Numbered from the stretch's first letter, positions 34,872 to 46,739 are shown. The stretch: 64,000 bases of DNA from Diphasiastrum complanatum (GCA_029204225.1 MU832194.1:1-64000); one strand, 5' to 3'. Numbers and translations are program-made. The notes: generated by a model from the letters alone, not told the origin.

Positions 34872-35395
34872 ATTTTGACTTCTAGAAGATTTTCAAGTAG
34901 ATCTCCATATAGAAGGAAAATGGACCAAAAGTGCTCAAAATAGAAGGTTTTGTCCAAGTGTCAGTTTTGCATGATGAATCATCATATGACAAAGCACCTT
35001 CACACATGTGGGATCCAATGAATGATCAATACCACGAGCTCCCACTTATTGTACATATAGAGCCACATTTGGCCATAATCAATGTGAGACACCAATCTTG
35101 GTTTTGGAAGCAATTTTGAGTGATTCTCTCCATTTTGACTTCTAGAAGATTTTCAAGTAGATCTCCACATAGAAGGAAAATGGACCAAAAGTGCTCAAAA
35201 TAGAAGGTTTTGTCCAAGTGTCAGTTTTGCATGATGAATCATCATATGACAAAGCACCTTCACACATGTGGGATCAAAGGGATGATCAGTACCACGAGCT
35301 CCCACTTATTGTATATATAGAGCCACATTTGGCCATAATCAATGTGAGACACCAATCTTGGTTTTGGAAGCAATTTTGAGTGATTCTCTCCATTT
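34872..35395 (+). repeat. 260-bp tandem duplication, two copies
   Basis: Copy 1 (34872-35131) and copy 2 (35132-35395) differ at only a handful of positions, e.g. near 34907/35167 and 35027/35287. Each encodes the same short frame start MLKIEGFVQVSVLHDESSYD by chance or descent and contains CACACATGTGGGAT. The high identity marks it as one of the younger events in the window. Confidence 0.92.
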
Positions 35396-35473
35396 GTCTA
35401 CATTTGTTTTGATTGTTTTGAGGTTCTATCAATGTGTACTTGATTTTCAGGTTGGAGTCCATACTCAGACAGT

Positions 35474-35491
35474 GTTTCACACGTGTGAAAC
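35474..35491. repeat. 18-bp palindrome with CACACGTGTG core
   Basis: GTTTCACACGTGTGAAAC is a perfect 18-bp palindrome. The 10-bp core also occurs at 8259, 24710, 44963 and 63710. Confidence 0.85.
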
Positions 35492-35611
35492 CAGAAAGTA
35501 CACTTACCTTCAATTAATGATTGTTCTTGTTAGGATTTTGTGTCTAGAATTGATCTAGATTGATCTTAATCTAAAGTACAGTAACATAGTGATTCTACTT
35601 TAATTCTAACT

Positions 35612-35857
35612 CTCTCCCTTAAAGTAGAATCTACTTTTTATACAGTCATATACATAGCTTTAAAGTCAACAGACTTTAAGTATAGAAAGCTTTGATCTAA
35701 ACTTATCAAACTTTTCTCTAGTAAGTGGCTTAGTGAAAATATCAGCTAGTTGTTCTTCTGTGCTACAATGAACAGCATGAATTTCACGACTCAGCAGCCT
35801 CTCACGTATGAAGTGATACTGACTCATCAAGCTTAGAAAGCTTTTTACCTGGTTCAA
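35612..35857 (-). pseudogene. Copia element 4: RNase H C-terminal remnant and LTR boundary
   Basis: Minus strand YHFIRERLLSREIHAVHCST then EEQLADIFTKPLTREKFDKF is the last part of copia RNase H. It follows directly on the RT tail (KKLSKLDESVS), so most of RNase H is deleted at a junction near 35825-35835. A purine-rich AAGGGAGAGAG (about 35617-35627) and TTAGAATT mark the likely polypurine tract and LTR start. Confidence 0.85.
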
Positions 35858-37871
35858 TAGGAGTGTTTATTGGTTTGCAATCCTGCAACCTAAACCTGTG
35901 CATCAACTCTTTGACATACTTCACATGTGTTAAACCCACTTCATGTCCTTTTTGCCACACTTCTACTCCAAGGCAGTAATGCATCAGGCTAAGATCTGTC
36001 ATCTCAAATTGTTCCATGAGGTCTTTCTTGATCATGTCTATCATCTCTTGATTATTTCCCGTAATAATCAAGTCATCAACATAAAGAGCAATGAAAGCAA
36101 CCATACCATCAAAGCATAAGACATATAGATTTGGATCAGAATGTGTTCTCACCATCCCTTTTGAGCGAAAGTAGGCATCAATCCTGCTATACCATGCACG
36201 TGGTGCTTGTTTAAGACCATAAAGCGCTTTCTTCAAGCGACATACTTTATTTTCCTGTCCCTTCGTTACAAAGCCTTCAGGTTTATCCATGAACACTTCT
36301 TTTTCTAACTCAATATTTAGAAAAGCAGATTTCACATCCATCTGATGCAAAGGCCAACCAAAATGTGAAGCTAAAGTAGTAAGTAGACGTAGAGTATTCC
36401 ACTTACAAACCGGCGCAAAGGTCTCCTCATAGTCGATGCCTTTATTTTGTGCGTACCCTTTGATCACCAATCTTGCTTTGTGCTTTGCTATACTTCCATC
36501 TACATGGTACTTAGTCATGTATACCCATTTGCAACCAATGGGTTTCTTGCCAACTGGTGGTTCTACTAAGTCCCATGTGCTATGCTTAGCAATTGACTTC
36601 ATCTCCTCTCCAATGGCCTTGACCCAAATGTCATCATCCTTCGCTTCACCATAAGTCGAAGGTTCTTTGCTTTGAATAATGCTTGATAAGAGAGCATAAT
36701 TTGCTTCATACCTTTCAGGTAGTGTCTTCTCTCTTGTTGATCTTCGTAGCTCTCCTTGGTTAGATGATCCTGGAAAGTCATCTATGTCGCGGCTCTCCAA
36801 CAATCTCTCGAACCACTTAAGGAGCTTCTTGTCAGGTGATCGGCTTCCTGGTGAAAATGTATTCCACGGTACATCCTTCTCCTTGCGTTTGTCACCTACA
36901 ACTTCAATCCTTCTTGCACCAAAAGTTTTGTCCCTACCCCTCCAACCTGTTTCTTGAGGTTGAGTAGTAGTATCTTGATATGTATCCTCATGTTCATCAC
37001 TCGGAAGGTCAATGAATGGATCATCATCAGGTGGTATCCTCACTATACCATCTTTCCCAGTGGATGTGTCTATCTTCTCAACATCCTCGTCTTCATACAT
37101 CTTGGATTCATCAAAGATAACATCACGGCTTATATGGATTTTGTTTTTGACTGGATCAAAACATCTATAGCCCTTCACACGATCATCATATCCTAGGAAT
37201 ATGCACTTGAGAGCTTTTACATCAAGTTTACGTCTCTCTTCCTTGGGAATGTGTACAAAGGCCTTACATCCAAAGATTCGCAAGTGGTTCACCTTTGGCT
37301 TCTTCTTCGTGAATGTTTCCTCAGGTGTTATCTTTGGTATGGCAATGGTGGGACTTCTCTTTTGAAGATAGACTGTTATGCTACATGCTTCTGACCAAAA
37401 ATCTTTTGGTAGTTTCATCTCAACTAGCATAGATCTGGCACTTTCCACAATCATACGATTCTTGCGCTCAGCTACATCATTGAGAGCAGGAGTATGAGCT
37501 TGCGTAAATTGTCTTTTAATCCCACATTGATGACAAAGATCATTGAAGTCATTAGACTTGTACTCACCTCCACTATTTGATCTTAGGACTTTGATCTTCC
37601 TACCTGTCTGATTTTCGACCAATGCTTTGAAGCTCTTGAAGTTATCAAATGCATCTGATTTCTTCTTCAAGAAATAGATCCACGGCTTACGTGACATATC
37701 ATCAATAAAGGTCATGAAATAGAAGGATTTACCTAAGGACATGGTCCTCATAGGCCCGCATAAATCTATGTGGATTAAATTTAGGATGTTCTTTGCTCTT
37801 GCAACACCCCCTTTATTGAACTTCTCTCGATGCTGCTTCCCATATACACAAGATTCGCACATCGATTTCAA
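35802..37871 (-). pseudogene. Copia element 4: integrase and reverse transcriptase
   Basis: A 689-codon open frame, the largest retroelement frame here. It starts in the integrase zinc finger (SMCESCVYGKQH), keeps Asp in HIDLCGP and Glu in VAERKN, but the middle catalytic Asp is Asn (RSNSGGEY, about 37575). RT follows with CKWVYMTKYHVDGSIAKHKA, QMDVKSAFLN, LYGLKQAPRAWYSRID and intact YVDD (36072-36083), ending PINTPIEPGKKLSKLDESVS. RT looks whole, the integrase inactive, and RNase H mostly deleted. The first integrase codons lie in another frame, with a shift near 37905-37930. Confidence 0.93.
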
Positions 37872-37906
37872 GTGATCTTCTATGGTAGTCCTGTTACCAT
37901 CTCCAA

Positions 37907-38692
37907 TTATCTCATCAAACTGAGGCTTCCCAAGTTCAAGTGACCAAGCCTCTTATGCCACAACTCAGTTTGCGATGGAATGGACGATACAAGTCCATGT
38001 TGCCCCTTAATTGTAGCATTCAACCTGTACAATTTTGTATTGGGCTCTCTTACTCCATCCGCAATAACTTTGAACTTTTGGTTCACATCCTTCACAAAGC
38101 AACGATCATGGGCGAATTCTACTTTCAAGTTTTGATCAGTAATGACTCCAACAGAAAGTAGATTTTTTTTCAAACCTGGTACGTAAAGTACCTCCCTGAT
38201 CATCCTAGTTTTGCCATTAGGTAGTTGGATTGAAATGGTGCCTATCTCCTTGATCTTGCACGCCTCACCATTTGCTTGTGAAACAGATGTTCCATTATCC
38301 AACACCTTCAAACTACTAAACCAATTCTTGTTACCTGTCATGTGTCTTGTGGCTCCCGATTCAATATACCATGCTTGATCATCTTGATTAGATGACAATG
38401 CAGATATGAAGATGCTAGAGTCTTCAATCTCACCCTCATCGACAAGGTTACCTGCTTGTTTTGGTTTCCTCTTGCCTTGTTCCGCCAGAAATTTGCAACA
38501 TTCACTCTTCCAATGGCCCTTTTTACCACAATGGAGGCACTTGTCTTTCTTCTTAGTTTTACTGGAAGATCCCTCATCCTCCTGAGACTTGGCAAATTGC
38601 TGCTTAGACTTCTTCTTGCCCTTGTCCTTGCCTTGTTTTTGGCGTGTCGCAAGTGCCTGATCGTCAGTATTTTGACGTCTAGCTTTCACCAT
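37907..38692 (-). pseudogene. Copia element 4: gag zinc knuckle, protease, GAG-pre-integrase
   Basis: Reads a Lys-rich stretch, an intact zinc knuckle CLHCGKKGHWKSEC, then WYIESGATRHMTGNKNWF, where the protease DSGA has become ESGA and is probably inactive. LPNGKTRMIREVLYVPGLKK, NLLSVGVITDQNLKVEF and LWHKRLGHLNLGSL follow. It is separated from upstream gag by a stop at about 38692 in place of Arg (CGA to TGA). Confidence 0.92.
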
Positions 38693-39269
38693 TTCTCACC
38701 GTTGCTCTTCCTGCATCAAGATTCTTGTGAGCTCGTCAAAGGTTGGCAATCTTTCTCTTGATGCTATTCTGCTCACAAACATCTGATAGGGTTCTGCAAT
38801 GCCGCACAATGCATTGTGCACCAGCTCCACATCACGTATGCGCTCACCAATAGGATGCAGTTCATCTCTCATTGTCTTGATTCTGGTCATGTACATCTGA
38901 ATGTGCTCTCCTTGCTGCATGCGGGCACTATTCAACTTTGACTTCAGAAACATGATTCTTGACGGATTTGACATCTCAAACTACTCCTTTTAGCACATCC
39001 CATGCCTGTCTGGGTGTAACAGCATCACAAATGTGGGTAATGATGTGATCCTTCACTGACAAGTTAATGAAGGTCAAAGCTTTCCTCATCTTTTTGTCAA
39101 ACACTTTGATATTTGCTTCATTTGGCAGCCTTCTCTCATCACCGGTGACGACTTCCCACACGTCTTTCTCCATCAGTATGTTTTTCATTTTGAATTTCTA
39201 CACTGCATAGTTGGAAATCCCGTCCAATTTGCTACTTTCACTCAAAATGGACTCTCCCATGTTTGCCAT
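38693..39269 (-). pseudogene. Copia element 4: gag N-terminal part
   Basis: The likely start is the ATG at 39269: MANMGESILSESSKLDG, then NYAV, a TAG at 39198-39200 where Trp is conserved, and KFKMKNILMEKDVWEVV. A frameshift near 38975 leads to SRIMFLKSKLNSARMQQGEH and the remaining gag helices. The Trp-to-stop change is G-to-A on this strand. Confidence 0.88.
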
Positions 39270-40558
39270 CGCAAAACTGCTTGAAACTTCTGCCTTAGGC
39301 TAAGAACAGTATGCCGAGGCCAACAGTGATGTCAGAAGTTGAAAATAATGACCTGCACTTTTTCCCTTACCAGGCCACTCGCCGCTTTTTTACCAATTTC
39401 AAAGCCAAATCGGCGGTGCCTTCCGAAATGCACTCAGTCGACAACTTCCAACAACGTGCCCAATGGAATGGTGAAATCACTTCTAGCGTACTCCGAACAC
39501 TTTTTCCGCTGCAATCACTTTGTTTTGCTGTACCGTACTTGCAGGTACATCCAGGTGCCCTTCATTTGGAGGTTATAGCCTTTCGTTTGGGTCAAAACGG
39601 GCAAAGGACCCAAAAATGGAGACTTTTCTAGTTTTTGAAATGTTTCTTCACCTTGAAGAAACTTCACTCTTCACTTGTGAAGGGACCCGACTCAACTTTC
39701 AGTATGAAAATTTTTATTGAAGTTGAAGGCCAAAATGCACTTCACTTCTTCAGGGCCATGTTCAAAGCCCATCCAATGGCTGAACCAAATCTTGTGGTCA
39801 AAGTCTCTCTCCCACCGCAAGTTCTGGACTGTCGATGCATTTGACACCTCATCCAAAGGTCCAAACTGCATTTGGGCATTTAACCGCGCTCCTACAGTCG
39901 CTATGGCCTTCCAGACGCTACCACATCCATCGCGTTGGGCGGGCGAATAGCCCGCGACCTCCCTGTCTGCGGCCGCGCCTCCCCACACTCAAATTTTCTT
40001 GATCTAGTTCATTTGTGGATCAATTTGAGCACAATCTAAGGCCTGGAGCAGGGTCGCCCTAGTGATTCCAAGACTGTAGAGTGTTCACTCAAGAAATTCC
40101 GTGGAGAAACGGTGATTTTAGCTCAACTTGACAAAGTGGCTTTTTTCACCTTTTTGTATGCTAGGTTAACTGTTTGGAGACAAATCTCTGACATAAACCT
40201 CAAAAGCTCTCCATGGCTGGTTGACAATGTGATTAGCTTCCTTCCTGTCCTTACGGCATCCAAAACGATGCACAAACAGCGAAGAAATCACCAGTTATGT
40301 ATAAAAACCGTAACCCCAAGCCCGGTTTCAATTTTCAGCTTCAAAAATGTCAATTTTTCACCAAATTTTTCCATGTCCGATGCTATGCACAGGCTAATAA
40401 TCCCTCTGCTGAGCTTAGCAAGCCTCTATAAACTAGAAACCGTGCACCAGTGCTTCTCTTTCCGTCTTCAACCCGTCGTAAACCCCGAATTCTCAGAAGA
40501 CAGTTCTCCCGAAGCTCTCTTCAACGGCGATGCTGTACTGTGTACACTCCCTGTACGA
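39270..40558 (-). other. Long 5' leader of copia element 4
   Basis: About 1.3 kb between the primer-binding site and gag. Open frames on both strands here (e.g. 40112-40564 plus) resemble nothing. It is notably less AT-rich than the surroundings. Confidence 0.55.
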
Positions 40559-40572
40559 CTCTGATACCAACT
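40559..40572 (-). other. Primer-binding site and 5' LTR end of copia element 4
   Basis: Minus strand TTCTAAGTTGGTATCAGAG: TGGTATCAGAG is the sequence complementary to the 3' end of initiator methionine tRNA, the usual copia primer. TTCTAA just before it mirrors the TTAGAA at the 3' LTR start (about 35612). The 5' LTR should continue above 40575, but no copy near 35600 could be matched to it. Confidence 0.7.
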
Positions 40573-40867
40573 TAGAATTTGCTTTGCCCAGGAAGATTGA
40601 ATCCATTGCATACTTCAAGTTCATCAATCCATCAATGGACATATGGAAGAACAAAGATGGCTACCTTATCGATGCCATAAATGATAAACAATTGGTTGCG
40701 GTATGTGCATATCTCACAAGGTATACACAATGCCACAGGACCTTGATTAGACGAATCCCTATGACACTATTCCATCTGATGGCTAACTCCAGATTGCACA
40801 GTCAAAATCTTTATCATTGGGCTCAATATGCTTCCAACTGCCTTCATGACTGCATCAGGAACAATCA

Positions 40868-41078
40868 TAAGCTAGTTCATTTTTCATGTCCTAGTTCAAT
40901 GTTTGGTGGCATGAAGGGCATTTTCGGCCAAACAGACACAGAATCAACCAACATTGGTCCTATAGGTTTGTCTCGAGGCCACGAACCTGAGCCTGCATGC
41001 CGTCCGACACCAGTACTTCATTCGAACGCAATCAGCCACTCTCCGGCTTGACAGGCCTACTATCCTTGAATCGACATT
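40868..41078 (+). repeat. Direct repeat of about 210 bp, copy 1
   Basis: Contains AGCTAGTTCATTTTTCATGT, CCTAGTTCAATGTTTGGTGG, GGCATTTTCGGCCAAAC and TCTCGAGGCCACGAACYTGA. The same series recurs at 41237-41445. It lies at or beyond the 5' LTR of element 4. Non-coding. Confidence 0.88.
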
Positions 41079-41236
41079 GGAGTTTTTTGTTCAAACGAAT
41101 GTTTTTAAGCACCTGCTCGTCCGTTTGCAGCCAGGTTTGTTGCTCCAAGTTCATCTGGTTTTACGGCACTGGACAAAACTAACGGCACCCTAAACTGATT
41201 TTGTTTGACAATACTGGAGCTGTTTCTAGCATGGCC

Positions 41237-41445
41237 GTAAGCTAGTTCATTTTTCATGTCCTAGTTCAATGTTTGGTGGCACGAAAGGCATTTTCGGCCA
41301 AACGGACACAGAATCGACTAGCAACTGGTCCTACGGGTTTTTCTCGAGGCCACGAACTTGAGCCTACATGCCATCCGACATGAGTATTTTCTTCGAGCGC
41401 AACCATCCACTCTCAGGCTCGACATGCCTATGATACTTAGTCGAA
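41237..41445 (+). repeat. Direct repeat of about 210 bp, copy 2
   Basis: Same blocks as 40868-41078, roughly 85 percent identical by eye, about 369 bp downstream. Most differences are transitions, as in the other repeats here. Confidence 0.88.
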
Positions 41446-41689
41446 TGGCGGTGGACCCGATGGTACCTTCGTTGCCGAAAACGTACAGGCACTCGGCATG
41501 TTCACTCACTGTCCATGGCTCATCCGGATATCAAAAATATTGAACTGTTGGGACCATTGCCTCTCCTCAAGATGCAATTGTGATGGCATGCCATGTGCTA
41601 CCTTAAATTAGATTGTGTTTACAAGACAGACTCGCAGAACTCGCAACGAATTTACTTGCAAAATGTCAACACCCGAACTATTGGAGCTT

Positions 41690-42339
41690 TCCTTCTAGAG
41701 CCTAGTGAAATATTGAACTCCACAAACTATTCCATATGGAAGGTGATAATGGAGTCACTATTGGTACTCCAAGATCTGTATGAATTTGTCCTTGAAGAAG
41801 AGAATGAACCTCTTGGTGCAAAAGAATTGATTAGATAAAAGAAGAAAGCTAGGCTAGCACTTCGTTGCATTGAAATGAATGTTAGAAATGACCTTTTGAA
41901 GGAAGTATCTTCTTGCACATCAACCAAAGAGGCATGGAATTCATTAAAATCAATTTATGAATCCAATAACACTTCTAGAGTACTCATGATTAGAAATCAA
42001 AGTTTGCAAATCATGAGGAGAAGTGAGGAAAATGCACAAGATTATGTGCTTAGAATCAAGTCTCTCAACAAAGAGTTAGCCTCTATTGGAGAGATGATTC
42101 AAGATAAGGAGCTAGTTCAAGTGATTCTAAATGGCCTAGAAAGTTTTGCCATCCAAGACACTTTGCCATCTGTTGATAAATTTCATAGTGTTCTTGTAGT
42201 TGAAGAGTGTAGGATGCTCCATACAAAGGCTAGGATGAATTCCTTGCCATTGCAAGATGGAGATGAGAAGGCAAACTTCTCATCAAATGCAAGAAGAAGA
42301 CCAATGGACATAGGTTGGAGCGACTCACCATCACATTGA
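41690..42339 (+). pseudogene. Copia gag fragment
   Basis: LNSTNYSIWKVIMESLLVL matches the gag start of element 3 (LNASNYSIWKLRMESVLIL). After a stop at 41836 it continues MNVRNDLLKEVSSCTSTKEA, SIYESNNTSRVLMIRN and NAQDYVLRIKSLNKELASIG. It ends at 42339, before any zinc knuckle. Same family as element 3 but opposite orientation. Confidence 0.88.
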
Positions 42340-43859
42340 TGAATCGTGCTCTACAATTAGGTGAAGTGCACAAAACAAATTTTTTTAGTGTGCAATCGAA
42401 AAATATATATTTGGTGGATTGCAGATTTTGAGCTCTCGAAAGAGAGCCATGAGGTTCTATATTGGTTGTTTGAAAGAAGTAATTTAGGCAGTGTCATAAA
42501 TGAACAGATCCATAGTCAACTTTTATCCATCGGGGAGGATACAAACAAAGTAGAGTGGCACCTTGTAGGGGATCAAAAACATCTTGTGGTGGTTGTTCCT
42601 GAGTGTCAACTACTTTTGGGAGTACGGGAGGTGCATCTTCTGCGAAACTCCTACTATTTGCGGCTATACGTGTTCTTAGGCAATAGACTAGCATCTTGTA
42701 GTGAAATTTCTATAGCCAGGTCTAGTTATGCGTACGAGAATCCTCCTAGGTCTAGTTGTGGTCCTTCGGGCAAACTCAAGTTGCAAATAACAGACAAGTC
42801 AGCGAGAGTTCTCATTGCAACAGTAAGTTGTGCAAGAGTTCTCAATACAAGAAAAATTCAAATTTTAAAATTATCCGTGAACCCTCGCATAACCTTCGCA
42901 ACCTAGTCCATTGTGTTTAGAATGACCTTTTTCATCTATGACCAAGTCAACGAGAGCTCATATGAAGTTTTGATGAAGTTGTGAGAAAAAATAATTTTTT
43001 TCTATCATAAATTGCAAACACGCACCACTAGGAAAGAACCTTCGCCAATTTGACACAAGCCAGATTCTGACCCAGATCCAGCTACCATTAAGAGAGCGAG
43101 AGTTAGTTCCCAGTAGATTGCAAAAAAATTGGTTTTTTGATAGTAAAACAGTACAAAAAACCCTCACACTAAGTAGTCTTTGCAAATATGATCAGTAGGT
43201 AGATATACCTTAGATCTATTTGTAGTAAAAATTTCAGGCCAATCAGAGCGATATTTGAAAAAAAAACCAAGAAAAAGGGCTAGAATCATACTATTAGCCA
43301 ATTGAAAATGATCAGATCCTGCCAAATCTAAGTTGCAGTCACAACTTTTATCAAGATCCGAACCAAGTGAATGAATCTCAGATCAGAATGATCAGTTTTC
43401 AAAAATATATAATTTTTCTTTAAATACATTGTCTCATCGGCTAGTGATTTGACACACCAATCACCCACTCAATTACATACAAGTGTTGAGGCCCCGAACC
43501 CCACCTGCCCCAGCACCATAGTTGCCAACGTTCCCCCCATCTCTTTCACCGTCAGTGTCACCACAATCTCATTTTTTCATATCATTTCTATCTGTGTATT
43601 CATCTCCATTTCCCTTAGCTCAACCTTCATCTTTTTGCATATCGTTACATTCATCAATTTTTCATTTATCATTATCCTAAAATAACATCCCTACATTACA
43701 ATTTATTCACACATCTCACTGTCTTTTTTATTGTCCTTGGATTTTTCATCTCTCAATCTTTGGTGATCTACTTCTTTTCTTCTCTTGTTATCTCAAAAAA
43801 AAAAAATTGGGATACCACAGTTGTACACCCCTTGAAGCAATTTTTTACATCATGACAAT
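42340..43859. other. No gene seen
   Basis: A 181-codon plus-strand frame (42361-42906) and overlapping minus-strand frames show no family resemblance. AT-rich with a poly-A run near 43796-43806. Confidence 0.5.
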
Positions 43860-44900
43860 ATTGCATTCCAGCCATGACTACCAAGTTTGTGAGATTAGTT
43901 TCATTTCAGATGTTTCCTTATGAGACAGTTCAACAATACACCAGATGACTATTCAATCTAGTGAAAGATAATGATCTACTAAGCCTAGAGACCATAATGC
44001 AGAACTACTATATCTGATTACTCAACAAGATCAAATATGGTATGAAGAAGTTTGCATCCTACACTTCATTGGCACAAATCTGTCAAGAAGCTGTCATTAT
44101 GGAGAATCTTATCTTAAAGAAGAGAGTAGATCACTCCTATCCAAACTTAGAGCTATCGAATGGGAAATCAAAAAAGTCTGAATGTTTAATGCTAGTCGAG
44201 CAGACAAAGGCAGAAGGCTACGAATCATCAAAGAGTGCAACAGAGTCAAGCAAATTAGGTGCAACAAGTGACCACGGACCTAGTACTTCAAGTTTTGGCT
44301 GTCATCAAACTCAGGCTCGCGAAGTAAAATTTATTGAGAAAGACCAATGTACATATTGCTTTGAGGATCATCCAAGTACATGATGTCGAATCAAGGATTT
44401 TCACTTCTTGCAAAGACAAAATACAGAGCAGCAAGTTCGACGGCAACATCTAGCAGTTCAAAGGTTACAAGCAAAGTCAAGCCAACAAGGAGCTCACCAA
44501 AGGAATGAAAGTTAGATGGATCCATCTAAATCACGAGTTTCTTCAACAACCAGTGGCAAGGTGGAAGTATTGGTCATATCATCTTGCATGTCACTAAACT
44601 CACACGAGGACCATAATAGCCTGCCAGTTTATTTTGTGGAAGATCTTAAGGGGCATATGTTATCAGTGTATGCCTACTAACTGAGAGGTGATGATATACA
44701 GTACTCAGTAAGGTATTATGGATGCGGAGGGAAACATCGTTGAGTGAATGTCCACATCGAGGGGATCCATCAACATTCAAACCCTATTGTGTACAATGTG
44801 GAGTTAACCATCCATGCCGAGATTGTCTAATGTGAAATTCATAAATATCTAGGAGGCATTTGGAATGTGCAATATGCACCTGGTGTGAAAATTGTCAACA
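43860..44900 (+). pseudogene. Possible gag-like retroelement relic
   Basis: Weak. The plus strand near 43876 reads MTTKFVRLVSFQMFPYETVQ, then the frame 44042-44383 has LAQICQEAVIMENLILKKR, a Ser-rich stretch and QCTYCFEDHPST, a possible incomplete zinc finger. Further frames are broken. It resembles a retroelement gag in layout only. Confidence 0.3.
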
Positions 44901-44962
44901 TTTCCTAGCTAGTTTGAGGCCTAAATTGGCTAAAATTGTAAATAGTTTTGGTTCTGGAGTTT

Positions 44963-44972
44963 CACACGTGTG
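44963..44972. repeat. CACACGTGTG palindrome
   Basis: Sits inside TTCACACGTGTGAA. One of five copies in the window. Confidence 0.85.
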
Positions 44973-45539
44973 AACCAGGCCACAATGTTTTTATTTACTG
45001 TATTTTTTCGGTATGATGAAGTGTCAAACTTCATACCCTTCAAAATGAGACCATTTTGATGTATTTTGGTCATATAAGCCATTTTTAGCTATTTTTCCTA
45101 TATAGGGAATATCTAGGGTCAAGTACCTTCTAGAGAGAGGAGAGAGAGTCATCTTCCTCATCCATAAATAGTAGGGAAGTCGTGGAGAACAGGTTGGAGA
45201 AACCTTTTGTATGCTTCATTGAGATCAATAGATCATTGTCATTGTTTCTTCCTCCATTGAGAGCATTGTTGTGTGTATTGTCTTCAAGCTATTGTGTATG
45301 ATCTTAGGTGCTTTCCAAAAGTGGTAGGCTGATGTATTATGGACTGTATAATGCTATTTTGGGCCGCACTTGATGTTTATGGAAGTTTCCATTTGTGATA
45401 AATGCTTTTTGATCAAGTTCTTTGCATTCTAGGTAGCATAGAATGTGTTGCCAATTCCTAGCTTATGTAGTTTGGAGTGCAAGCATTCAAGCCAATGATC
45501 TTGGAGTTTAGATCCACTTAGGATCTGTATTTTTCACAC

Positions 45540-46360
45540 CTGGTTTAGCCAAAAATCTACTATTAGTTGGGATGATGGCTGATCAACAACATAAGGTTGA
45601 GTTTGATAGCGACAAATGTCTCATCAAGGACATCAAGAATCACTACAAATTGATTGCTAGATGAGCTAGAGTCAACAAGAATTGACTTTAAAAATTGAAT
45701 GCGATATCTTTTACTCAAGCTTTGGTAAGCACTATTGATAGTCGAAGTGATCTTTGGCATTAACGATTTGGTCATATTAGTGCTCAAAGTTTACAGATTC
45801 TTATGAGAGGTAATCTAGTTATTCGATTGCCTGATAATTCTTTTGAAGGGAAAATCTGTGAAGGTTGCATTTTGGGAAAACAACACACAGAGAGGTTTCC
45901 CAAAAGTGGAGCAAGGAGAGCCAGTGGCATCCTAGATCTTGTCCACATTGATCTATGTGGACCAATGCAGACTAGATCTCTTACTGGATGCTATTACTTT
46001 ATTACTTTCATTGATGATTATAGCAGATGCATTTGGATTTATTTCATAAGCAAGAAATCAGATGCTTTTGCTAAGTTCAAGGAATTCAAGGCATTAGTTG
46101 AAAAGCAAACAGGATGCTACATCAAGACTTTGAGATCTGATGGAGGTGGTGAGTACTTTTCGACTGAATTTATTGATTTTTGCAAAGATCAAGGGATCAA
46201 GAGGCAAACTACAACACCTTATTCACCATAGCAAAATGGAGTTGCAAAGCAAAAGAACATATCCATTGTTGAGATGGCAAGGGCAATGCTCAAAAGCAAG
46301 GGTTTGCCAAACACCTTTTGGGCAGAAGCTTGCAGCACAGCTACGCACATCCTGAATCGG
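45540..46360 (+). pseudogene. Copia integrase fragment (element 6)
   Basis: LAKNLLLVGMMADQQHKVEF and CLIKDIKNHY give the GAG-pre-integrase part; LWH-RFGHISAQSLQILM carries a stop. The frame 45803-46231 has CEGCILGKQH, first Asp in HIDLCGP and second Asp in RSDGGGEY. A TAG at 46229 follows YSP, and the catalytic Glu is Lys (VAKQKN, 46247-46249). KGLPNTFWAEACSTATHILN completes it. No RT follows. Confidence 0.88.
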
Positions 46361-46564
46361 TGTAGCCACAAACCATTATTGAGAATCTCAAATAAATGCC
46401 CATCATGGATGTTAACTACATAATTTGCATTGCTTAAATTTATGTTTCCTACAAGTAACCTTCAAGTCCTTGGTATAACAATCTTGTAGCACATGCTACC
46501 TCAAGGAAGCTTTCAAAAAAAGGATTTTCATATCACTTAGTTAGATACAGTGCTTAGAAATCTC

Positions 46565-46735
46565 ATTTGAGTTATCCTCAAAAAACCAGCATTTTATAGA
46601 ACTTTCTAGTTTTTTGAAGACTTTTGCTCACAAAAAGGTATACATGCTTGTATAGAAAATCGTTAGATACTTTATGATATCGGTTGTTGAGAAAACTTGT
46701 TGGTTCCATTCCTTACTCTACAGGTTTTCATGAGC
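46565..46735. repeat. Dispersed repeat, copy 2
   Basis: TTTGAGTTATCCTCAAAAA then CAGCATTTTATAGAAC, ACTTTTGCTCA and CATGCTTGTATA. Partner of 5222-5390, 41 kb away, same orientation. Confidence 0.6.
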
Positions 46736-46739
46736 AATG

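Noticed and set aside
36436-36654. Plus-strand frame in element 4
   Set aside because: It is the antisense of the reverse-transcriptase block KWVYMTKYHVDG to GYAQNKGIDYEE.
42361-42906. 181-codon plus-strand frame
   Set aside because: No family resemblance, unusual composition, follows directly on a broken gag fragment and overlaps open minus-strand frames; treated as chance.
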